From positions 14,160 to 66,796 of the forward strand of contig DJPQ01000009.1 of the NCBI GenBank assembly GCA_002439805.1: DNA of 52,637 bases, given 5' to 3'. A program made the position numbers and the translations under genes. The number at the start of each line of letters is the position of its first letter. Within the stretch, counting starts at the first letter, position 1. Under the pieces are notes generated by a model, which did not search any database, was not told the origin of the DNA, and saw nothing but the letters and a program-made list of their open reading frames with translations. Below are positions 8,091 to 15,534 of the stretch, piece by piece. Source of the DNA: Bacteroidales bacterium UBA6408. GTDB taxonomy: Bacteria > Bacteroidota > Bacteroidia > Bacteroidales > UBA932.

Positions 8091-9344
8091 ATGTCGTTTC
8101 GCATATTGAAAGGTATCTCGCCGGCGTTTTTCGCGTCCCTGCTGCTCTGCGTGACGGCTTCCGCAGCCGGCGCGCGTGATTTTCGCGTCGCCTTCGTCGG
8201 TGACCCGCAGGTCGATGACTCCACGGAGCTTGACTATGCGCGGAGAACGGTTTATCGTGAGCTGCGCGAGTCCCGGGACATCGACCTTGCCGTCATAATG
8301 GGCGACGTCGTGAATGACAGGCCGGAACTGATGGCTCCGAGCAGGGCCTCGCTGGACTCGCTCCCCTTTCCGTACCTGTGCATTCCCGGGAACCACGACG
8401 AGCGGGAGACGTTCCGAAGGACATTCGGCTACATGGACACGACTTTCGTGGCCGTCCGCAAGTCCGGGAAATGGAGGCTGGTTCCGGACTCGGACAAGGG
8501 CGTGAGGTTCATCCTGATGAACAACAACCGCGACGACCGCAGTTCAGGGCTTTCGGAAGGGCAGAAACTATGGCTGTCGGGGATTATAGCCAGTGCGCCG
8601 CAGAGTCAGGAAATCGTGCTCGCGACCCATGTGCCGCTGAAATACTGCAAGGGACGGGACAGTCTCTATGCCATTGTCGGACAGCATCCGAGGCTGCTCC
8701 TTGTCTCTGCTCATCTGCATCAGGTTTTCCGCTCGGACATCGCGGTGAAGGACGGTGTTGAAGTCGAGGAAATCGGTGTCGGAGCGACCTGCGGGAGCTG
8801 GTGGCGCGGAGTCCGCGAGCCGGCGCTTATCCGGGGTGCGGCCGCGGTCGAGAAGCGGGGTACAGTCCCGAACGCCAGGATGAACTGCGGAGCCCCGAGA
8901 GGATATTTTATTGTGGATTTCAGCCGTGATGGCAGTTATCGTTCACATTATAAGGCAGTTGGACGGGATGCTGCGGACCAGTTCTCGCTCCGCTCCGAAG
9001 GAGACAGCCTTTTTGTGAATGCCTACGGAGGTCATGTCAATGGTAAGGTAGAACTTGAAATGCGAGGTCGCGATGGTCGGAAAATCAGAGTGAAATGCCG
9101 CCGTACCGACAACATCGCACCGGAAGTTCGGGACATCATCCGCTACAATGACAGTTTCAGCAGGAAAGAGCGTCGTCGCAGGCGCGGGGACTTCATCCCG
9201 ATGCGGCGTCTCGCCTCCCCTCACCTGTGGTCCTGTGCGGTTCCGGAAGGCATTGTGATTGGCGGAGATACGGAGGTAAGGGTGATATACTCCGACAGGA
9301 CAATGTCTTTCAGCGGCAAGGTCACGCCGGAGCGCCGCGACTGA
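8091..9344 (+). CDS. Secreted calcineurin-like metallophosphoesterase
   Basis: The 417-residue protein has a signal peptide (about 1-28, ending ASAAGARD) and a binuclear-metal phosphoesterase core with all the usual motifs: GDPQVD (about 43), MGDVVND, PGNHDE, ATHVP and VSAHLHQ. The C-terminal third (SRDGSYRSHYKAVGRD onward) looks like the beta-rich MetallophosC domain seen in Bacteroidota homologues. It should hydrolyse a phosphomonoester or phosphodiester in the periplasm or at the surface. It follows the SusCD locus on the same strand but is separated from it by a terminator, so co-regulation is uncertain. Confidence 0.85.
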   Translation: MSFRILKGISPAFFASLLLCVTASAAGARDFRVAFVGDPQVDDSTELDYARRTVYRELRESRDIDLAVIMGDVVNDRPELMAPSRASLDSLPFPYLCIPGNHDERETFRRTFGYMDTTFVAVRKSGKWRLVPDSDKGVRFILMNNNRDDRSSGLSEGQKLWLSGIIASAPQSQEIVLATHVPLKYCKGRDSLYAIVGQHPRLLLVSAHLHQVFRSDIAVKDGVEVEEIGVGATCGSWWRGVREPALIRGAAAVEKRGTVPNARMNCGAPRGYFIVDFSRDGSYRSHYKAVGRDAADQFSLRSEGDSLFVNAYGGHVNGKVELEMRGRDGRKIRVKCRRTDNIAPEVRDIIRYNDSFSRKERRRRRGDFIPMRRLASPHLWSCAVPEGIVIGGDTEVRVIYSDRTMSFSGKVTPERRD

Positions 9345-9410
9345 GCGGGCGGGCCGTACCCTGTCGGATATAAAGCCGGTTTGCCCCGGACTGAAGGCTT
9401 GCAATGAGCT

Positions 9411-9419
9411 GGGGGGGGG
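9411..9419. repeat. G9 homopolymer run upstream of the metalloprotease gene
   Basis: Nine consecutive G directly precede the 18-bp tandem repeats at 9420-9472. Changes in length would alter promoter or leader spacing of the downstream gene. Confidence 0.7.
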
Positions 9420-9472
9420 TAATGAATAAGATGTTTGTAATGAATAAGAAGTTTGTAACTAGCGAAAGTTTG
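9420..9472 (+). repeat. Three ~18-bp tandem repeats ending at a start codon
   Basis: TAATGAATAAGATGTTTG (9420-9437) is followed by a copy with one change (9438-9455), then a diverged 17-bp copy ending GAAAGTTTG (9456-9472). The next TAATGA contains the ATG at 9475. The array therefore occupies the leader of the metalloprotease gene. Confidence 0.8.
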
Positions 9473-9489
9473 TAATGAATGAATGGAAT

Positions 9490-12108
9490 ATGATAAGGAT
9501 TTCAAAGAGAATGCTCGTGTGTGTCTGCGCGGCGATGTTCATTGCGGTTGCCTTCCCGGCGCCGCTCCGCGCCGCGTGCGCCGTGGATGAAGCGAAGAGT
9601 GAAAAGACCGACAGCGCCTCATCCAAGGGCGGGAAGAACCTTTATGAAAAGACCTTCATGAAGGACAAAACCTGCGTCACTGCCGGCTCTGAAGACGGCT
9701 TCATGAAGCTGCACCACTGCGGCAAGAAGCTCTACATCGAACTTCCTAAGAAGAATTTCGGCAGAAGGATGCTGATTGCCTCCACGGTCACCGCCGTGAG
9801 CAACCCGGAGATTCTCTCCGTAGGGTACAAGCCGGTGAAGCCGCTCCATGTCAGGTTCGAACGGGCCGACAGCCTCACCATAAACCTCTGTGAAATCAGC
9901 CCACGCCCTGACCACGACATGAACGACCCGGCTGAAATCAAGGCGGTGGAGCGCAATTCGCTCGACACCGTCCTTGAGACTTTCAGCCTCTTCTGCGAAA
10001 GCCCTGACGGAAGAGCGGTGGTCTTTGAGGCAGGCTCGTTCTTCAGCGGGGACAACACGCGGCTCGGACCTGTGAAATCCGGCACGTCTAATCTCGTGAG
10101 CACGAAATATACCCTGAAGAAGAACTCCCCTATCATCGAGGGAGTCAAGGCGTTCAGCGACAATGTGAGCATAGTCTCAAGATACACCTACGCCGTCAAT
10201 TCCGACATACTCGGCCTGGCCGTCCTCCGCAAGGACGAGCCCTACACCATACGCACGACGAGGAGCATCCTGCTGCTGCCGGAACATAGGATGCGTCCGC
10301 GCATAGCCGACTCAAGGCTTGGAATTTTCCTCTCAAACAGGCGCGACCTGAACAGCGACGGGGACAACATCGGGGTCTATTCCGTGATTCACCGCTGGGA
10401 CGTGCAGCCATCCGACACTGCGGCATGGCTCCGCGGAGAGGCTGTGGAGCCCCGGAAACACATCGTGTTTTATATGGACGACGCATTCCCGGAAAAATGG
10501 AAAACAGCCGCCGCGAACGGCATCCTTCGCTGGAACAGCGCTTTTGAGGAAATCGGGCTCAAGGATGTCATTCAGGTGCGCGACTTTCCGGCCGACGACC
10601 CTGAGTTCGACCCGGACAATCTCAAATATTCATGCATACGCTACATTCCATCGACTGTTGCCAACGCAATGGGACCCTCATGGGTGGATCCGGAGACGGG
10701 AGAAATCATAAATGCATCCATTCTGGTCTATAACGATGTGGTGAAGCTCGCGAACGGGTGGCGCTTCTGCCAGACCTCGCAGATTGACCCGAGGGTGAGG
10801 GGCAGGAGGATGCCGGAAGATGTGCTCGACGAGACCATGGAGTACATCGTCGCTCACGAAATGGGACACTGCCTCGGCTTCATGCACAACATGGCGGCCT
10901 CGGCGGCCTTTCCTACAGATTCGCTGCGCAGCGCCTCTTTCACGCAAAAGTATGGAACGACTCCTTCCATAATGGATTATGCGCGTTTCAACTATGTCGC
11001 GCAGCCGCAGGACGAGGGTGTCAGACTCACCCCGCCGTTCCTCGGTGAATATGACCGGTTCCTCGTGAAATATGCCTATTGTCCAGTTCCGGAAGCCGCC
11101 ACCATCAGGGACGATGCTTCCGTTGTAGAGAAATGGGTCGATGAGAAGGCGGGAGACCCGGCCTACCGTTACGGAAGGCAGCAGGTTTCCGTGCGCTACG
11201 ACCCGAGCGCGATTGAGGAGGATCTGGGAGACGACCCGATGAAATCATCTCGCTACGGTATTGACAATCTGAAATATATCCTCGCCCATTTCAACGAATG
11301 GATGGATGACTCGGACGACCGGGACGGGACTCTGGGCCAGTACCGCTACGAGCAGCTTGTGAAGCAGTACTACCGCTACATCGGCAATGTAATCATGAAT
11401 GTAGGCGGTGTCTATCTCTACCCCTCATCGGCTGATCAGGACTCCCCGAAGGCCGTGGCCGTCCCTGCAAGTGTCCAGAGGGCATCGCTCAAGTGGGTGA
11501 TTGACGAGATTCGCCACAGCGACTGGGTTTCAGACAGGAGCGTGACGGGGAAGTTCCCGATTGCCATCGACAAGGGACGCATTGTCCAGTTCAACGCCGC
11601 GTCCGACCTCTTTTCCACCTTCAATAACGTGATTCTCTCCTCTCACATAGCCTCCCCTGACGATGCCTACACCCTTATGAATTGGCTCGACGACATCCGC
11701 GATGAACTTTTCGGAAAGACATGGAAGAAGCCGTCCAGGGCGGAGATGATCATGCAGAAGGTCTATGTGGCGACCCTGATTTCCGGCGCGGACAAGAGGG
11801 TGAGCACGGCAAAGCAGACGCTCCTCTCCGGTGGGGACGATTTTCTGCACCGCGACACACCGGTCTGCGGCTGTCCGGAAGATGAACGCGAAGACAGCGC
11901 CTTCGGGAAGGCCGGCTACAACTGGCAGTCAAAGATTAACCTCAAGTCTATCAACAACTCCCGTGAACTGTTCTACGGCGAGCTTCTGAGGCTGAAGAAC
12001 ATCCTCGGTCGGTGTCACGGCAAGACCACGCGGAACGAATATGAGCGCCACTATTGTGAACTCCTCCGCCAGATTAAGGAGGCTACCGCGATATATGACG
12101 AACGCTAG
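9490..12108 (+). CDS. Secreted zinc-dependent metalloprotease (DUF5117/DUF5118 type)
   Basis: The 872-residue exported protein has a signal peptide of about 30 residues ending APLRAACA. The zinc site is VAHEMGHCLGFMHNM (HExxHxxGxxHN) and the metzincin-type Met-turn follows as SIMDYARFNY. The N-terminal region (KNLYEKTFMKDKTCVTAGSE, RMLIASTVTAVSNPEILSVG) and the long C-terminal region match the layout of the large Bacteroidota 'zinc-dependent metalloprotease' family with DUF5117/DUF5118 segments. It probably cleaves peptides or proteins in the periplasm or outside the cell. I prefer ATG 9490, which gives a clean signal peptide; ATG 9475 adds MNEWN and lies in the tandem repeat. It ends 3 bases from the convergent aldehyde dehydrogenase gene. 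Confidence 0.85.
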   Translation: MIRISKRMLVCVCAAMFIAVAFPAPLRAACAVDEAKSEKTDSASSKGGKNLYEKTFMKDKTCVTAGSEDGFMKLHHCGKKLYIELPKKNFGRRMLIASTVTAVSNPEILSVGYKPVKPLHVRFERADSLTINLCEISPRPDHDMNDPAEIKAVERNSLDTVLETFSLFCESPDGRAVVFEAGSFFSGDNTRLGPVKSGTSNLVSTKYTLKKNSPIIEGVKAFSDNVSIVSRYTYAVNSDILGLAVLRKDEPYTIRTTRSILLLPEHRMRPRIADSRLGIFLSNRRDLNSDGDNIGVYSVIHRWDVQPSDTAAWLRGEAVEPRKHIVFYMDDAFPEKWKTAAANGILRWNSAFEEIGLKDVIQVRDFPADDPEFDPDNLKYSCIRYIPSTVANAMGPSWVDPETGEIINASILVYNDVVKLANGWRFCQTSQIDPRVRGRRMPEDVLDETMEYIVAHEMGHCLGFMHNMAASAAFPTDSLRSASFTQKYGTTPSIMDYARFNYVAQPQDEGVRLTPPFLGEYDRFLVKYAYCPVPEAATIRDDASVVEKWVDEKAGDPAYRYGRQQVSVRYDPSAIEEDLGDDPMKSSRYGIDNLKYILAHFNEWMDDSDDRDGTLGQYRYEQLVKQYYRYIGNVIMNVGGVYLYPSSADQDSPKAVAVPASVQRASLKWVIDEIRHSDWVSDRSVTGKFPIAIDKGRIVQFNAASDLFSTFNNVILSSHIASPDDAYTLMNWLDDIRDELFGKTWKKPSRAEMIMQKVYVATLISGADKRVSTAKQTLLSGGDDFLHRDTPVCGCPEDEREDSAFGKAGYNWQSKINLKSINNSRELFYGELLRLKNILGRCHGKTTRNEYERHYCELLRQIKEATAIYDER

Positions 12109-12111
12109 CCT

Positions 12112-13485
12112 CTACAGCAGTTTTTTTGTGAGGTCGAAGAGCCTGTAGGGCATGTAGCGGAACGGGAGGTCGAGGAACGTAGGGGTTTTCACGACTGCCC
12201 TGTGATGAGTGAAGGCATCGAAGCTCCCCTTCCCGTGGTAGGAGGACATTCCCGAATTGCCGACCCCGCCGAACGGGAGGTTCTCGTTGGCTATGTGCAT
12301 GATGGTGTCGTTGATGCAGGCACCGCCGGATGAGGTGCGGCGAAGGACTTGTTTTCCCTTGCTTCCGAAATAGTAGAGAGCGAGCGGCTTGGGGCGGCTG
12401 ACTATGAAGTCCGTGGCCTCGTCGATGTCTGAGAATGTGAGGACCGGAAATATGGGACCGAATATCTCCTCCTGCATGACCGGTGAGTCCGGGCTGACGT
12501 TGTCGAGCACGGTAGGCTCGAAATAACGCTCGGACTCATCGGTGTGCCCGCCGAAGACTATATCTCCGCATCCGAGGTATCCTTTGAGCCTCTCAAATGC
12601 ACGGTCATTCACTATCCTGACATAGTGCCGGCTCTCCTGCGGATTCTCTCCGAGCAGGTTGTGGAATTCCTTTTTCAAAGCCGCAAGAAAAGTGTCCCTG
12701 ACAGATTTGTGAACCATAAGATAGTCAGGAGCGATGCAGGTCTGTCCGGCGTTCAGGGTCTTGCCCCATGCGATGCGGCGCGCGGCAATTTCAATGTCCG
12801 CATCCTCGTCAACGATGCAGGGACTCTTGCCTCCGAGTTCAAGAACTACGGGCGTCAGATTCTTTGATGCCGCTTCCATCACCTGCCGTCCGAGCGACGG
12901 GCTTCCGGTGAAGAAAATCAGGTCCCATTTCATGTCAAGCAGTTGCCTGTTCACTTCCCTGTTGCCCTGAACAACCGCCACTATGCGCTCGGAGAAGGTC
13001 TCTGAAATCATCTGCCCAAGGACAAGCGAGACTGCCGGCACATAGGGAGAAGGCTTGAGGACGGCGGTGCATCCGGCGGAAAGGGCACCCACAAGAGGAT
13101 TAAGAAGCAACTGAACAGGATAGTTCCACGGCGCGATAATCAATGAGTTGCCCAATGGCTCTGAAATGACCTCGCTTCTCGATGGAAACATCTTCAGCGG
13201 GGTGGCTCTCTTCTTGGGAGCAGCCCATTTGTGCAGGTGTCTGACGTGATTCTCAATCTCACCGAGCACAATGCTGATTTCCGTGAGGTATGCCTCCTCA
13301 TAGGACTTGTGCAGATCTTTCCACAGTGCGTCCGTAAGCGGCCTTTCCCATTTCAGCAGAGCCTTTTTCAACGCCTTGAGATTCTCACGCCTTACGTCAA
13401 GGCCGAGTGTCTCGCCTGAACGGAACACATCTGCCTGTAAGCGGCGGATTTCCGCCAATTTTTCCGCTGTAGTATTCTCCATCAT
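12112..13485 (-). CDS. Aldehyde dehydrogenase, class-3-like
   Basis: This NAD(P)+-dependent enzyme oxidises an aldehyde to the carboxylic acid. Visible motifs are the Rossmann-site APWNYPVQLLLNP and FFTGSPSLGRQVMEAA, the catalytic glutamate in LELGGKSP (about residue 216) and the catalytic cysteine in NAGQTCIAPDY (about 250), then EEIFGPIFPV and LPFGGVGNSGMSSYHG. At 457 residues and with the C-terminal FRYMPYRLFDLTKKLL tail it resembles ALDH3-type (fatty aldehyde) enzymes; the tail may associate with membrane. The start is the ATG pair at 13485/13482; the TTG at 13515 would overlap the upstream gene. It lies 22 bases downstream of the SDR gene and probably shares its transcript and pathway. 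Confidence 0.9.
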   Translation of the reverse strand: MMENTTAEKLAEIRRLQADVFRSGETLGLDVRRENLKALKKALLKWERPLTDALWKDLHKSYEEAYLTEISIVLGEIENHVRHLHKWAAPKKRATPLKMFPSRSEVISEPLGNSLIIAPWNYPVQLLLNPLVGALSAGCTAVLKPSPYVPAVSLVLGQMISETFSERIVAVVQGNREVNRQLLDMKWDLIFFTGSPSLGRQVMEAASKNLTPVVLELGGKSPCIVDEDADIEIAARRIAWGKTLNAGQTCIAPDYLMVHKSVRDTFLAALKKEFHNLLGENPQESRHYVRIVNDRAFERLKGYLGCGDIVFGGHTDESERYFEPTVLDNVSPDSPVMQEEIFGPIFPVLTFSDIDEATDFIVSRPKPLALYYFGSKGKQVLRRTSSGGACINDTIMHIANENLPFGGVGNSGMSSYHGKGSFDAFTHHRAVVKTPTFLDLPFRYMPYRLFDLTKKLL

Positions 13486-13507
13486 AAAACTGTAAATTTC
13501 GCGTTTT

Positions 13508-14362
13508 TTACGCAATTCTGCGCGATTTCATGACAACACACCTGCCCGAAGCGTTCCTGCGCCCGGTAAAGTGGTTCATCACGGAATACACCCCAAATAT
13601 TTTGCCGAATATGAAGTCAAAGAGCGCATTCGGCAAAACTCCCTGCCAGAAGCGGATGAAATGCTCCGGGAAAGGCAGTCCCTTGAAGTCCTTGTCACGG
13701 CATATCGCTCCAATGACCTTCTTCGCGGTCGGCTCCGGTTCAAGTATGTTGAAAACCTTTGAATCCACGCCGTCGAACATTCCCGTGTTTATGAAATAAG
13801 GGGCGACACAGGTCACTTTCACATTGCTCCGTGCCTGCTTCAGCTCAATCCGGAGCGACTCAGTCCAGCCGACGACAGCCCACTTGCTCGCGCAATATAC
13901 AGACAGCTTCGGGACTCCAAGCATGCCGGCTGCGGAAGCTATGTTGCAGATGTGGCCGCTGTTCCTTTGCATCATGTCCGGCAGCATCTCCAGGGCGACA
14001 AGCATCGGCGCGGTTGCATTCACGTCCATCGTGAACCTGATGTCCGAGACCTTCTGCCGGTCGAAAGTGCTGTTGCCGCGCACGACTCCGGCATTATTGA
14101 TGAGAATGTCAACACATCCCACATCTTCTTTCACTCTTTCGTATGCCGCCGCGATTTCATTTTCATCCGAAACGTTCACCCTGTAGCAATGGACATTTCC
14201 CCTTTCCGACAATTCCGCTCTTGCCGATTCCATCCCGTCCGGATTCACGTCCCAGATAATGAGATTGGCAGCGCCCTTTTCCAGAGCCATTCTTCCCATG
14301 ATTTTTCCGATTCCGGAAGCGCCTCCGGTGATAAGCACATTCTTGTTCTTGAATTCTGACAT
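13508..14362 (-). CDS. Short-chain dehydrogenase/reductase (SDR), retinol-dehydrogenase-like
   Basis: This is a 284-residue NAD(P)-dependent oxidoreductase. It shows the cofactor motif TGGASGIG (about 12-19), the D in IIWDVNP favouring NAD(H), the NNAG motif (ILINNAGVVRG), and the catalytic S-Y-K set (NIASAAGM ... YCASK). The C-terminal part, PFPEHFIRFWQGVLPNALFD and IFGVYSVMNHFTGR, is like the SDR16C/RDH10 group that acts on lipid-like alcohols. Upstream of an aldehyde dehydrogenase, the pair could convert an alcohol to the acid through the aldehyde. The substrate is unproven. Confidence 0.85.
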   Translation of the reverse strand: MSEFKNKNVLITGGASGIGKIMGRMALEKGAANLIIWDVNPDGMESARAELSERGNVHCYRVNVSDENEIAAAYERVKEDVGCVDILINNAGVVRGNSTFDRQKVSDIRFTMDVNATAPMLVALEMLPDMMQRNSGHICNIASAAGMLGVPKLSVYCASKWAVVGWTESLRIELKQARSNVKVTCVAPYFINTGMFDGVDSKVFNILEPEPTAKKVIGAICRDKDFKGLPFPEHFIRFWQGVLPNALFDFIFGKIFGVYSVMNHFTGRRNASGRCVVMKSRRIA

Positions 14363-14541
14363 ATTCTGTTAAATTTTCGTGTATGTAAATTTTTCGCATA
14401 TGTTCTTGTGTCGGCAAAAATAATCCATCTGTAGGCATTCTGCACACGCCAAACGCACATTTGGGACAAACGGGCACTTATTTGTGACGAAATATGCACG
14501 GAATGCAAAGACGCGCCTGCGCTTTTGTCGGCTATATTGTT

Positions 14542-14549
14542 TAACTTTG
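14542..14549 (+). promoter_or_regulatory. -7 promoter element for the LytTR regulator gene
   Basis: TAACTTTG matches TAnnTTTG and lies about 108 bases before the ATG at 14650, leaving a leader that contains the repeats at 14580-14655. No -33 element is at the expected spacing. Confidence 0.5.
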
Positions 14550-14579
14550 CCCAAGTTTCGTGTGATTTATGAAACCGGT

Positions 14580-14655
14580 ATCTATGAATTCGTGTTTATG
14601 GTTCATAGATGGTCAACAGATAAAGGCTTTCATAGATGGTCAATAGATAATGGCT
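14580..14655 (+). repeat. Inverted and tandem repeats in the leader of the LytTR gene
   Basis: ATCTATGAA (14580-14588) is the exact inverse of TTCATAGAT (14602-14610). From 14602 a 27-bp unit (14602-14628) repeats immediately (14629-14655) with only two differences, and the second copy contains the start codon at 14650. The result is three TTCATAGAT/ATCTATGAA half-sites between promoter and gene, a layout expected of a regulator-binding region or a leader hairpin. Confidence 0.75.
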
Positions 14656-15534
14656 ATGGATAAACGCATTGTCGAAAAGTTGAGACGGGGCATTCCGAGA
14701 AAGCTCAGAACCGGGGATTTTCCATACTCCTCGGTTCTATATACGCTCGCATTCTCTGCCGTGTTCCTGCTGCTCTATCAGCCTTTCTCGTCGTCGGCCT
14801 GGTTCTCGCTGAAAACGCTGAAATTGGCGGGTCTGACAGTGCTTTTTTTCTCTTTGTCGGTGATACTGCTGCTTGTGAGCAAGGCTGTCTTCATAAGATT
14901 CTGCCGCACCCGCGTGGCAAGGCTATGGCAGTTCATCATCTGGTCGCTTGCCGAATTTCTGGCAATCGCGCTGCTCTATGTAGTCTTTACCCTTGTCTTT
15001 TCCCTCGGCAACTACGATTCGGTCTGCTCATTGATTTTCAAGGCTATTCCGTGCGTCGCGCTCATCCTGCTGATTCCATATTCAATAACATTCATTCTGA
15101 CCGATTATTATCAGTCTCAGGAAGAACGCGGACTCAACAGCGACGCCGGCACACCCGCAGACAGCAAAGAGAGCAGGACACTGAAAGACAGGATGATTAA
15201 CTTTGTCGATGACGGCGGTGTCCTGAGATTTTCCATAGACGTCGATTCAATTCTGTACATAAAATCGGAAGGCAACTACGTGAACCTGTACTATGAGAAA
15301 GGGGATGTCATCGAATCCTATATGATGAGGATACCCATCGGTTCTCTTGAGGCGAAGCTTTCCAAGTCCCCCGTCGTCAGATGCCAGCGTTCCTATCTGG
15401 TGAACACGCGCCGCATCCGGATGATGCAGAACGACGGAAAATCCCTATACATCATCCTCGACAACAACAGGGTTCCCGTGATTCCGATGTCACAGACCTA
15501 CGCCTCCGCCGTCTCCGACGCGCTCTCTAAGTGA
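14650..15534 (+). CDS. Membrane-anchored LytTR-type transcriptional regulator
   Basis: The 294-residue protein has four hydrophobic segments (about 28-46, 56-77, 92-116, 128-148), then a polar linker (EERGLNSDAGTPADSKESRT) and a C-terminal LytTR DNA-binding domain (about 185-290: FSIDVDSILYIKSEGNYVNL, VVRCQRSYLVNTRRI). There is no receiver domain, so it is not a classical response regulator. It probably senses a membrane or extracellular cue and binds DNA while membrane-bound. ATG 14656 is an alternative start. Repeats across its leader may be an autoregulatory site. Its last 45 bases overlap the end of the convergent amylase gene. Confidence 0.85.
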   Translation: MAMDKRIVEKLRRGIPRKLRTGDFPYSSVLYTLAFSAVFLLLYQPFSSSAWFSLKTLKLAGLTVLFFSLSVILLLVSKAVFIRFCRTRVARLWQFIIWSLAEFLAIALLYVVFTLVFSLGNYDSVCSLIFKAIPCVALILLIPYSITFILTDYYQSQEERGLNSDAGTPADSKESRTLKDRMINFVDDGGVLRFSIDVDSILYIKSEGNYVNLYYEKGDVIESYMMRIPIGSLEAKLSKSPVVRCQRSYLVNTRRIRMMQNDGKSLYIILDNNRVPVIPMSQTYASAVSDALSK

